A stretch of 64,000 bases of DNA from Sphingobacterium thalpophilum. Lineage in GTDB: Bacteria > Bacteroidota > Bacteroidia > Sphingobacteriales > Sphingobacteriaceae. Below, piece by piece: positions 53,458-61,148 of this stretch; the first letter of the stretch is position 1, and the number at the start of each line of letters is the position of its first letter. The stretch covers positions 3,224,001 to 3,288,000 of the forward strand of contig NZ_LR590484.1 in assembly GCF_901482695.1 (NCBI RefSeq), in the 5' to 3' direction. Made by a program: the position numbers and the translations under genes. The notes beneath the pieces were generated by a model. It was not told the DNA's origin and did no database searches. It saw only the letters and a program-made list of their open reading frames with translations.

Positions 53458-53752
53458 GCATAGACCACTGCCTCCCCGATCTGGTTTTTTACGTCAAAAG
53501 GGCCTGATGTTGATCAGACCCTTTCTCTTAGCGTTGTTCTGTACAGTAATTTTTATGTTTCCTATCGTTTCCTCTTTTTGTTTCGTCATCCAATGTGTTT
53601 GAATACTATTGGATTTTCACTGTACGACGCCAATTTTTATGTTGGTACCTTCTGTTGAAGGAGTACTTGTAGCGGCTTTGTATAATAAGAACACCTGTTA
53701 GATTAAAATAGTTTTAAATTTTTTTGATAAATTGAAATGAATTATTAAAATG
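53458..53752 (+). repeat. Structured intergenic repeat, copy F
   Basis: The left end carries ACCA/TGGT with a T-run, a terminator-like stem. H1 and H2 are as in copies C and E. H3 is CCTTC-TGTT-GAAGG (53648-53661), extended by GTAC/GTAC. H4 is weak here. The right end AAATTGAAATGAATTATTAA then AATG runs into the SUFU gene, whose start codon is the last triplet of the repeat. Confidence 0.82.
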
Positions 53753-54313
53753 GACCAGGGCTTATATCATCAAAAACTTTTAGCACACTATATCTCCAAT
53801 TGGGGAGAGATGCATAACACACTGAACTGGGAAAAAGGCCCCAATAAGGATTTGGGTAATCACTTTCGTGTTTTGGAATTTCCTCCAACAAGTGAACGGA
53901 AAATGTGGGTTTATGCTACCTTGGGTATGTCCTGCTTTGAAGATGAATTTGCCTTAGAACTGCACCTGTTTTCTGGCGACCAAGACGAAACACTTGTCGA
54001 AGCATTAATAGTCGTAGCACATTATCATAGATTTGGTTCAGGTTTGGGACATTGGCACACCATCAACTGGGGAAGAGGATGGCGGTTAGGTTCCATATGC
54101 TCTTATGGGTTAATTTCGCTACCTTATCTGGATGGGCCCAAACTGGAGATTCTTACCCTTGGCGACAATAAATCGATACATTGCTATTGGTTACTGCCTA
54201 TTACGGAAGAAGAAGTCGCCTTTAAAAAGGAACATGGTCCCGAAAAGCTTGAGGAAATATTTGAACAAAGAGAATTAAATTATTTGGATCCTTTCAGGAA
54301 TACCTTAGTTTGA
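53750..54313 (+). CDS. Suppressor-of-fused (SUFU)-domain protein
   Basis: This 187-residue protein has no signal peptide. It matches the bacterial SUFU-domain pattern: LNWEKGPNKDLGNHFRVLEFPPTSERKMWVYATLGMS, then DEFALELHLFSG, ALIVVAHYHRFGSGLGHWHTINWGRGW and FLYQ-like ILPITEEEVAFKKEHGPEKLE. In bacteria this domain is a known immunity-protein superfamily of polymorphic toxin systems. No toxin lies next to it, so it may be an orphan immunity gene. Its ATG is the final triplet of structured repeat F, and no promoter other than what the repeat brings is seen. Confidence 0.85.
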   Translation: MDQGLYHQKLLAHYISNWGEMHNTLNWEKGPNKDLGNHFRVLEFPPTSERKMWVYATLGMSCFEDEFALELHLFSGDQDETLVEALIVVAHYHRFGSGLGHWHTINWGRGWRLGSICSYGLISLPYLDGPKLEILTLGDNKSIHCYWLLPITEEEVAFKKEHGPEKLEEIFEQRELNYLDPFRNTLV

Positions 54314-54459
54314 TGTACATCGACTAGTGGTTGTTATTGAAGTTGCAATAATTCTTTTCATTTTTTTGATGTTTAAATTGTTTTAATGTAATCGCGTTAA
54401 AAAAGGTTAATAACATTGCTAAATGCTTAGTTATATAATATTTTTATTGTAAAAACTAA

Positions 54460-55218
54460 TTGAAAGTGAGTGGACTACAGGTGTTATTACTATTGCTCTT
54501 TATCACAAGCTTATCTTCAGCACAAGATCTGAAAGGCACGATTAAAGATAAGAATTCAGGTGATATTCTTGTAGGTGTTTCGATCAAAGTAGCTTCGCGC
54601 AAGACCTATTCCGATGGTTATGGCGAATTTAAAGTGTCAGGCATTAAGCTTGGAGATACAATCATCTTTTCTTCAATCGGATATCGTGAGGTTAAATATA
54701 TAGTTGGTAATAGCAATCTTGATAATTTGGTCATATATATGGAGCAAACAACAATTTTGTTGGATGAAGTCAAGATCAATCCTTTAAGAAATTATAAGGC
54801 TGATTCCTTAAAGTTTCGGGAAGAATTTGCCAAGACCTTCAATTACAGTAAACCCAAATTTAAAGACATTTTCATCACCAAAAGCTATTCTTCAAATGTC
54901 CCGAGACAGCCTAATCAAGCTAGCAATAGTACAGCCTCGCTGATTAGTGTTGATGTACTTTCTGTACTTTCTATGTTAGGAAATAAACGTAACCCTCAAT
55001 CCAAGCTGCAACAGAAATTGATAAAGGAAGAAGAAGAGCGGTATCTTGACAATACCTTTTCAAAGCGTATGGTTCAAAATTTGACGGGCCTTAACGGGGA
55101 CTCTCTACAAACTTTTATGCAGTTGTATCGTCCGAATATTGATACAGTGAAATACATGTCCGACTATGATATTATCCTATACATCAAAAAGAGTTATCAA
55201 GAATATATCAAGCCTTAA
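54460..55218 (+). CDS. Secreted protein with carboxypeptidase-regulatory-like domain
   Basis: This 252-residue protein starts with TTG at 54460 (or GTG at 54466), giving signal peptide LQVLLLLLFITSLSSAQ. Residues ~22-100 are a CarboxypepD_reg-like beta-sandwich (LKGTIKDKNSGDILVGVSIKV; DGYGEFKVSGIKLGDTIIFS; GYREVKY). The C-terminal 150 residues are helical and charged (YKADSLKFREEFAKTFNYSKP; LQQKLIKEEEERYLDNTF). It lacks the plug and barrel of TonB-dependent receptors, so it is a short stand-alone member seen often in Bacteroidota. Role unknown. Confidence 0.75.
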   Translation: MKVSGLQVLLLLLFITSLSSAQDLKGTIKDKNSGDILVGVSIKVASRKTYSDGYGEFKVSGIKLGDTIIFSSIGYREVKYIVGNSNLDNLVIYMEQTTILLDEVKINPLRNYKADSLKFREEFAKTFNYSKPKFKDIFITKSYSSNVPRQPNQASNSTASLISVDVLSVLSMLGNKRNPQSKLQQKLIKEEEERYLDNTFSKRMVQNLTGLNGDSLQTFMQLYRPNIDTVKYMSDYDIILYIKKSYQEYIKP

Positions 55219-55248
55219 ATAGCTTTAGCGCCTGAACTGCTCTTTTTG

Positions 55249-55388
55249 TTTTCACCTCCCCATTTCCTCTGTTTACCGAGTTTTCCCGTCCGTTGGTCTA
55301 AAGCCCATAGGCTGTGGTCATATTGTGCCGTAGTTTTGAGTCAACAAATAAGAACAACAGAACTAACACAAAAAATAAAGACATCATT
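55249..55388 (+). promoter_or_regulatory. Conserved cassette leader, copy 7
   Basis: TTTTCACCTCCCCATTTCC, TTTACCGAGTTTTCCCG, GTTGGTCTAAAGCCCATAGG and -7 box TAGTTTTG (55331-55338). It has three extra bases before the ATG compared with copies 5 and 6 (GACATCATTATG for GACATTATG). Confidence 0.88.
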
Positions 55389-55826
55389 ATGAAAACTCTA
55401 GTAAAAACATTCGCAGCAGCAGCCTTAATCGCAGTATCCACATTCACTATGGCCGCTGAAGGACCCGGTTCAAAGTCCGCAAAAGCAAACGTCAATCTGT
55501 CCACAGCAGATTTCGCCCTTGACCACTATGTTGCGGTCACCACCGAAGGCGAGTCGGCAGGCGTGGAGCAGCTGCTTGCTGCAGATTTCAGCCAGAAGGC
55601 TAACGCAGCTACCAACGGACGTAGTGCGGTTGTTAAATTCTTCAAAAAGCAAAAAGGAGAGAAGCTGGACTGTAAAGTGGCCACCGATATCCTCGAAGAG
55701 TCGGCCGACTACATGGTCGCTAAAGTGACGTTGAAATTTGAAAATTTCACCAAGACCGACCTGGTGACTTTGGTGCGCGAAGGCGATAGCTGGAAAGTGT
55801 CCAAGTCAATTCATTCCTCTAAATAA
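55389..55826 (+). CDS. Secreted NTF2-like protein, paralogue 7 of 7
   Basis: This 145-residue protein starts at ATG 55389 (MKTLVKTFAAAALIAVSTFTMA). It is nearly identical to paralogue 5, with EQLLAADF for EQLFATDF and a SSK end. Predicted NTF2-like fold, exported, role unknown. It is the last cassette in the window. Confidence 0.82.
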   Translation: MKTLVKTFAAAALIAVSTFTMAAEGPGSKSAKANVNLSTADFALDHYVAVTTEGESAGVEQLLAADFSQKANAATNGRSAVVKFFKKQKGEKLDCKVATDILEESADYMVAKVTLKFENFTKTDLVTLVREGDSWKVSKSIHSSK

Positions 55827-55859
55827 CAGAGCCTTTAGTCAAATATATAAATGTTGTAG

Positions 55860-55886
55860 AGCCACATCGCGAGATGTGGCTTTTTA
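55860..55886 (+). terminator. Cassette terminator, copy 7
   Basis: Arms AGCCACATC and GATGTGGCT around loop GCGA-type bases (55860-55881), then TTTT. Nothing is recognised between this and 56130. Confidence 0.85.
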
Positions 55887-56130
55887 TGTGAATGCATAGT
55901 TTATAAATCGTAGAGTAGCGAGCTTTACTTGATGACATAGTTCGCGGGAGGGCTTCATCTTAGTTCGACATTTAATAAATATATAACATTTATTTATTCA
56001 GAAAGGGAAGTATACTGTTTTAGATTTTGTTAAAATTGTGTGAAAGTTATATAAAGTAAATTAATGGCTAAAAAGACAGATTTGGTCTTTCGGCATTAAG
56101 AAGGAGGGAAGGTTGATCGCAGTAAAAAAG

Positions 56131-56553
56131 ATGTTTTTAAGTATTTATCTAACGTTGTTATCGTTTTCTATATATGCGCAACATATGCCTAAACTCGGAA
56201 GTATATGGAATAATAACCGTCATCGAGAAGCTAAATTGTATGTTCCCAAATATGGACTAATAGACAGTGTACAAATCAAGGTTGATGACATAAAATTTTC
56301 GTTGGGCTTAGATACTACTGGGCGAATTGTATTTATTTCAACAGTAGATAGGAATTTTAAAATAGGAGACGCGGTAATCATAGGAAAGAAAATTAAATCT
56401 TTCCCCAAAAAAATATGCTTAATAAATGGTTGGGCGAATTACATTTCTCTAGACTCCGGATGGTGTGCCGCGACAGATTTTAGGGATTTAAATGATCGGT
56501 CTAAAATCACCTTTTTGTTTCAATATCTTGACAAATCTCAGGAAGGAAAGTAA
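56131..56553 (+). CDS. Small secreted protein of unknown function
   Basis: This 140-residue protein is taken from ATG 56131 (signal MFLSIYLTLLSFSIYAQ); a TTG at 56113 would add six residues. The mature part is beta-rich (AKLYVPKYGLIDSVQIKVDD; GRIVFISTVDRNFKIGDAVI) and ends with a two-Cys segment (KKICLINGWANYISLDSGWC). No family is recognised. It precedes the erythromycin-esterase-like gene by 5 bp and is probably co-transcribed with it. Confidence 0.7.
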   Translation: MFLSIYLTLLSFSIYAQHMPKLGSIWNNNRHREAKLYVPKYGLIDSVQIKVDDIKFSLGLDTTGRIVFISTVDRNFKIGDAVIIGKKIKSFPKKICLINGWANYISLDSGWCAATDFRDLNDRSKITFLFQYLDKSQEGK

Positions 56554-56558
56554 ACTAA

Positions 56559-58349
56559 ATGAGACTATACATATTGTTCATACTATTTTTTCTGTGTGCA
56601 AACTTGCTGGCGCAACAAACATTTGAGGATCGGTTTGACTTAGGATTATCAAAAGTTGATGACTGTGACCGGAATTGGGTAAAAGCATATGGTAGTTCGA
56701 GTTTTCAGCAAAAAGAAGAAAAAGGGAAAAAATTTTTAAGTGTTTTATATAAAAAGAGGATCGACAAAACAATGTCTTTTACCTTGTCCCGAATAATAGT
56801 TTTTCCGGTGAATATTGAACGTAAAGATCTTCATATTGGTTTTGAAACACGCGGTCATACTAACTTTCCTTTATCGGTTGATATTACCAGTTATGATGCA
56901 GACGAATCAGCGTTAGAAAGTGATACCATCCAGGTCAAGATCAATACAAAATGGAAAAAGAATGTAGTTTCTGTTGGGAAAGGAAGGATTGCAGCTATCA
57001 AGCTAACGATTACCTATAAAGGTGACCAAGATAATAATCAAGTGGTGGACTTTCGGAATATTTCAATAAGATGTGGAAAGAGGGATATGACATCAACTAT
57101 CATTAAATATCCGATAGATTCGACATACACCGTATTTGATAAGTCACATATTAAGCCTTTAAAAAAGTCAGAAAATGAATTTGAAAACCCAATACCAAAT
57201 ATAAAAGATATTAAAGTTATTGGCTTGGGCGAAATTACACATGGTAGTAATGATTTAAAGGAGGCGCGTAATCTGTTTGTTAAAAATTTAATTAGTCACC
57301 ACAACTGTAAGTTGGTGTTAATGGAAGTTCCCTATGAATTGGCTTTTCTAATGAACTTATATATCACGGGTAAATTAGACGAACCAGGAAAAGCAAAATT
57401 AAGAAGGAATCTTGATTTAACGTTTTCCGGTATGGACGAATTGGAGGGGCTATTAGAATGGATTAAGAATTACAACAATTCAAACTCAAAGCAGGTTAAA
57501 ATTTTTGGTATTGATAATCCTATAAATCAAGGGGGGCGCGATTACCCTTTGATGGATTATCATCTGTACTTGTTTGGACAAGAGTTTATGCGACCTTATT
57601 TATCGATGTTTATGGCAGCGGAGACCAAACAAGCTTTGAATAAAATGAAAGTAGATCAGGTCATGTATACGGGATTAAACAAGCAGGATATAGCTTTTTA
57701 TAAATACTTTATTGCAGACTACGACAACCCAGAAAGGCAATTTTCGAATGTGGATGAGTGGTGGCACTTAGATCGAGACTTGAAGATGTTTAAAAGGTTA
57801 TGTTTCTTGGATTCGTTATACCGGGAGGAAGGGGAAAAGATTATCATTTTAGCACATTCTTGGCATGTAAAAAAGACACCATTTACTACTGGAACAAAAA
57901 CAGAAAAAATGCTTGGGAATTATTTAGCTCGTTTTTATAAGGACGCTTATTTCTCAATAAATTTCACATTTGGTGCAGGTACATTCCTTCAGGATGACTG
58001 TCAATCATTTCATTATACTACAGATACAATTCAGATACCTCGTGCCCGGACACTGGAAAGTTATGCGTTTCAATCGGGTATTGACTTCTTCTATTTTCCA
58101 ACGGATAGATTGATTGCCCCACCAAATCAAATGTTGGGTATAAGTAGGCATAAATTAAAAAGTGATTATAACGATTTTGGTAATGTAAAAAAGAGGTATG
58201 ATGCAATTGTATTTTTAAGAAATGTAACTGCAATAAATAGGCATGGCTATGATTCTTTTTCTGGACCACATTTTTATTCTAAAGATCGAGAAAAGGAATA
58301 CGACGAATTAATTAAAAAAATGGAAAACGATTCTGTTCCTCATCTGTAG
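56559..58349 (+). CDS. Exported erythromycin-esterase-like protein
   Basis: This 596-residue protein has signal peptide MRLYILFILFFLCANLLAQQ. Residues ~20-175 form a beta-sandwich of carbohydrate-binding or PA14-like character (LHIGFETRGHTNFPLSVDITSYDADES). The catalytic domain resembles the EreA/EreB/SucB family: Glu225 and His228 in GLGEITHGSND, a second acidic site in LVLMEVPYELAFLMN, and a late His in IILAHSWHVKK. Family members hydrolyse macrolide lactones or other esters, but the export signal and N-terminal domain make a glycan or peptide substrate as likely as an antibiotic. It is longer than EreA (about 400 residues) because of the extra domain. Confidence 0.85.
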   Translation: MRLYILFILFFLCANLLAQQTFEDRFDLGLSKVDDCDRNWVKAYGSSSFQQKEEKGKKFLSVLYKKRIDKTMSFTLSRIIVFPVNIERKDLHIGFETRGHTNFPLSVDITSYDADESALESDTIQVKINTKWKKNVVSVGKGRIAAIKLTITYKGDQDNNQVVDFRNISIRCGKRDMTSTIIKYPIDSTYTVFDKSHIKPLKKSENEFENPIPNIKDIKVIGLGEITHGSNDLKEARNLFVKNLISHHNCKLVLMEVPYELAFLMNLYITGKLDEPGKAKLRRNLDLTFSGMDELEGLLEWIKNYNNSNSKQVKIFGIDNPINQGGRDYPLMDYHLYLFGQEFMRPYLSMFMAAETKQALNKMKVDQVMYTGLNKQDIAFYKYFIADYDNPERQFSNVDEWWHLDRDLKMFKRLCFLDSLYREEGEKIIILAHSWHVKKTPFTTGTKTEKMLGNYLARFYKDAYFSINFTFGAGTFLQDDCQSFHYTTDTIQIPRARTLESYAFQSGIDFFYFPTDRLIAPPNQMLGISRHKLKSDYNDFGNVKKRYDAIVFLRNVTAINRHGYDSFSGPHFYSKDREKEYDELIKKMENDSVPHL

Positions 58350-58356
58350 GTGACAC

Positions 58357-58668
58357 CTCCCAATGGATCCGAGTTTGCTCCAAAGGAACTTGATAGGTGG
58401 GTATATGGACATCAGGTGGAATTAGTTTTCTCCAGACGGGGAAAACCAACAGATAATCCGTATATTGAGTCATTCAATGGCGCAAATTCAGTGACGGATG
58501 TTTGTCAGTAAATTGGTTTCTATCACTGAAGGTGCAAGGCACAAAATCGAAAATTTCAGGTGGGAATACAGTCATTACAGACCGCACAGTCCACTAGATG
58601 ATTTAACTCCCAAAGAATTTGTTAACTTACAGCTCACACTCCCCGAAACCCGACTTTTGACTGTCTGA
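58357..58668 (+). pseudogene. IS3-family transposase remnant (orfB C-terminal part)
   Basis: Fragments of an rve/integrase domain are readable in more than one frame. First comes NGSEFAPKELDRWVYGHQVE, then LVFSRRGKPTDNPYIESFNG, which contains the DNGSEF- and N-P-x-x-E-S-F-N-type motifs of IS3 transposases. After a stop in that frame, WEYSHYRPHSPLDDLTPKEF follows in another. At least two frameshifts and the missing N-terminal part show that it is dead. Inverted ends were not found. The remaining 58669-58770 shows only purine-rich sequence. Confidence 0.8.
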
Positions 58669-58770
58669 ATAAGAGGGGAGGAGGAGGCCAACTTTAAAAG
58701 ACCGTATGACTCCGATGGGTTTTATTATTGGGGACCAGGTTAGTCAATTTAATAGTGTAAATAATTAGTT

Positions 58771-59637
58771 ATGATCAAAGAAATATCACGAGCGTTCTCT
58801 TCATTCTTATTAGGAATTATATTATGTTGCTATTGTCCTTTCATGAGTATAGCTCAGACTAGTCATAACAATCCATCCTCTTGGACTGAGGATATGCAAT
58901 TTAATATTGCCACCAATCAGACGTTTTTTAAAACCTATGATTCAATAAATTCAATTATTATAGGGTATAAGGATTTAAAACCTTATTATATTTTATTAAA
59001 GTTTGAGAATGATTCATTTGGCGAGAAGACTAAACACTTTGACTTGACATTTGAGGGGGATTTGTGGCTTCTAAAAAAAGCATACCCTTCGATTGAAGTA
59101 TTGGATTTACAATCCGACGTGTTTAATAGTAATGTAGGTTTAGGAATAGAAAAGATCCAGAGGATAAAATCCATTACTATAGAAAGAAAAAAGCTTCAGA
59201 TAACATTATTTAATAATACCATTTCTTCGGACACAAGACATCATCTTACCGAAAATGTATGGGCGTTTCCTGCCACATATATCGGGGGAACGAAAGTACT
59301 TGAAAGAAATCTAAGTTCAATCCGTAGTCCTAAGCCGTCAAAAAATGACGTCGATAGTGTCTTCCTGTTCAAAGTAAAAATATCAAAAAAAGGCGATGTA
59401 GAAGAAGTAGAGCCAGTACAAGGTGATAAATCTTCGTATTCAAAAGTGCTACAGAAAAAATTGTCTGAAAAGAATACGAACTATTTTAGCGACGGTAGCC
59501 CAAAATGGAAAGCTGCGATACGGTATAATGTCAGTAGACCTATGAATTCAATTTTAAAAATTTATATTAAAAGAAGTCATGATGGACAAATAACAATAAA
59601 AATTCCGACAGTGCTTAGAAACTGGACTGGTAATTAA
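58771..59637 (+). CDS. Secreted protein with TonB-C-like terminal domain
   Basis: This 288-residue protein has a signal peptide (SSFLLGIILCCYCPFMSIAQ). The middle (~residues 30-180) is not recognised (TEDMQFNIATNQTFFKTYDS; YKDLKPYYILLKFENDSFGE). The last ~100 residues resemble the C-terminal domain of TonB-type proteins (DSVFLFKVKISKKGDVEEVE; WKAAIRYNVSRPMNSILKIY). Such domains occur in many exported Bacteroidota proteins without a membrane anchor. It is transcribed behind the IS3 remnant. Confidence 0.65.
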   Translation: MIKEISRAFSSFLLGIILCCYCPFMSIAQTSHNNPSSWTEDMQFNIATNQTFFKTYDSINSIIIGYKDLKPYYILLKFENDSFGEKTKHFDLTFEGDLWLLKKAYPSIEVLDLQSDVFNSNVGLGIEKIQRIKSITIERKKLQITLFNNTISSDTRHHLTENVWAFPATYIGGTKVLERNLSSIRSPKPSKNDVDSVFLFKVKISKKGDVEEVEPVQGDKSSYSKVLQKKLSEKNTNYFSDGSPKWKAAIRYNVSRPMNSILKIYIKRSHDGQITIKIPTVLRNWTGN

Positions 59638-59736
59638 GCCCAATGAATGATAAACAAAAGAAGATTAAGATAAACAATTTTCTCCGGGAACTAAGGCGGA
59701 ATGATAAGATAGTAAACGAAGAAACATCCCACATTA

Positions 59737-59769
59737 TTCGGACTGTCTTCGGACCTGCTTCGGAATGCT
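59737..59769 (+). repeat. Three tandem 11-bp repeats with TTCGGA
   Basis: TTCGGACTGTC, TTCGGACCTGC and TTCGGAATGCT start at 59737, 59748 and 59759, an exact 11-bp period. The rest of 59638-60030 has no evident gene; a shorter direct repeat, TCTGGC, occurs near 59850-59865. Confidence 0.45.
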
Positions 59770-60001
59770 CGCGGTCTTGGCCAATGTTTACGAAGGTATT
59801 GACCAGCCTTTAGCCAGATAATTCCTGCTTGCAGTCTGGCCGATGTCTGGCTATAGTTTGGCTTTTATCTGCTGAGCATCCGAACACAGACCGGATTTAA
59901 TACGAATATAATATATCAATGGTAACCACCGCAGTCTGTCGGACTCCATAATTATGCTAACCGATCCAATCCCGTCATACACCTTCAATTCAGCTACACA
60001 T

Positions 60002-60047
60002 ATCCGTAATTCGGATCATCGGCTTGATTCCATGGTTTCTACCTTTG
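60002..60047 (+). promoter_or_regulatory. Promoter region of the aldo-keto reductase gene
   Basis: ATCCG (60002-60006) and CGGAT (60012-60016) form an inverted repeat; TACCTTTG (60040-60047) fits the TAnnTTTG -7 box, 22 bp before the ATG. The inverted repeat could be an operator. Confidence 0.5.
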
Positions 60048-60068
60048 AAGTATAAAAATTTATACGTT

Positions 60069-61055
60069 ATGCAAACAAAAAAATTAGGCAGTCTAGGACT
60101 TGAAATACCATTAGTAGGATTAGGCTGTATGGGTATGACAAGCTTTGAAGGTGCCGATGTGTACGGAAAAGCAGATGAAAAAGAATCCATTGCAACAATC
60201 CATCGTTCGCTCGAATTGGGTGGAAATTTTCTCGACACGGCCGATCTGTACGGCCCACATTTTAATGAACAACTGGTCGCAAAAGCTATTTCCGGAAACC
60301 GGGATCGATACATCATTGCCACAAAATTCGGGTATGAGATAGATGATAATGGGCGGATGACCTGGAAATTAAATGCCAGTCCGGACTACATTAGAAAATC
60401 CATTGAGCGTTCGCTCAAAAATCTGAATACAGATGTTATTGATTTGTATTATCTGCACCGTCCAGACCCGAAGGTGCCGATCGAAGAAACAATTGGTGCA
60501 ATGGCAGAATTGGTGCAAGCAGGAAAAATCAAATACATCGGTGTCTCTGAGATCGATGCAGATTTGATCAGACGTGCACATGCTGTGGCTCCCATCACGG
60601 CAGTTCAAAATGAAGTTTCGCTATTCAGTCGTGATGTGGAAACCAATGGCGTATTGGACACAGTTAACGAATTAGGCATTGGGTTAGTAGCCTATTCACC
60701 TTTAGGCAGAGGTTTTTTAACGGGTGAATTGAAATCGCCGGAGGATATGGCAGCAGATGATTTCCGTAGACAAATACCGCGTTTTCAAGGACAACAATTT
60801 TACAAAAACATTGAATTAGTAAAAGAATTGGAAAAAATGGCAGATGAAAAAGGATACAGTACTTCACAGTTAGCGATTGCCTGGCTCATTCAAAAAGGCA
60901 TTACGCCTATTCCCGGAACCAAAAGAGTGAAATATGTAGAGCAGAATATAGAGGCTACAAACATTCGACTTACGGAAGCTGAATTGCAAAAAATTGAAGA
61001 AATACTTCCTGCTCATGCAGACACAGGTAATCGTTCGTTTGATTTACCTGAGTAA
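60069..61055 (+). CDS. Aldo-keto reductase
   Basis: This 328-residue cytosolic enzyme reduces aldehydes or ketones with NADPH. The ATG at 60069 (MQTKKLGSLGLEIPLVGLG) is preferred over a frame-open start at 60024 that would include the promoter box. AKR features include GCMGMTSFEG, the catalytic Asp/Tyr in NFLDTADLYGPHFNE, the Lys in IIATKFG, the His in LYYLHRPDP, and the cofactor-binding end ITPIPGTKRVKYVEQNI. It belongs to the YajO/AKR13-type subgroup by pattern. A terminator separates it from the AraC gene downstream, which may regulate it. Confidence 0.93.
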   Translation: MQTKKLGSLGLEIPLVGLGCMGMTSFEGADVYGKADEKESIATIHRSLELGGNFLDTADLYGPHFNEQLVAKAISGNRDRYIIATKFGYEIDDNGRMTWKLNASPDYIRKSIERSLKNLNTDVIDLYYLHRPDPKVPIEETIGAMAELVQAGKIKYIGVSEIDADLIRRAHAVAPITAVQNEVSLFSRDVETNGVLDTVNELGIGLVAYSPLGRGFLTGELKSPEDMAADDFRRQIPRFQGQQFYKNIELVKELEKMADEKGYSTSQLAIAWLIQKGITPIPGTKRVKYVEQNIEATNIRLTEAELQKIEEILPAHADTGNRSFDLPE

Positions 61056-61068
61056 ATAAACAGGTTGC

Positions 61069-61103
61069 AAAAGAGCTTCTTCATTAGCGGGAAGCTCTTT
61101 TGT
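61069..61103 (+). terminator. Terminator after the aldo-keto reductase
   Basis: AAAAGAGCTTC (61069-61079) pairs with GAAGCTCTTTT (61091-61101), an 11-bp perfect stem whose 3' arm ends in a T-run. Confidence 0.85.
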
Positions 61104-61148
61104 TATATAAATCACTAAATTTATATAGTTATATTATATCGTAAAATA

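Noticed and set aside
47285..55826. Diversity-generating retroelement or retron as explanation for the repeated cassettes
   Set aside because: No reverse transcriptase gene is present in the window, and differences among copies are not limited to adenine positions.
60024..60068. 15-residue extension of the aldo-keto reductase
   Set aside because: It spans the TACCTTTG promoter box, and the family starts at about MQTKKLG.
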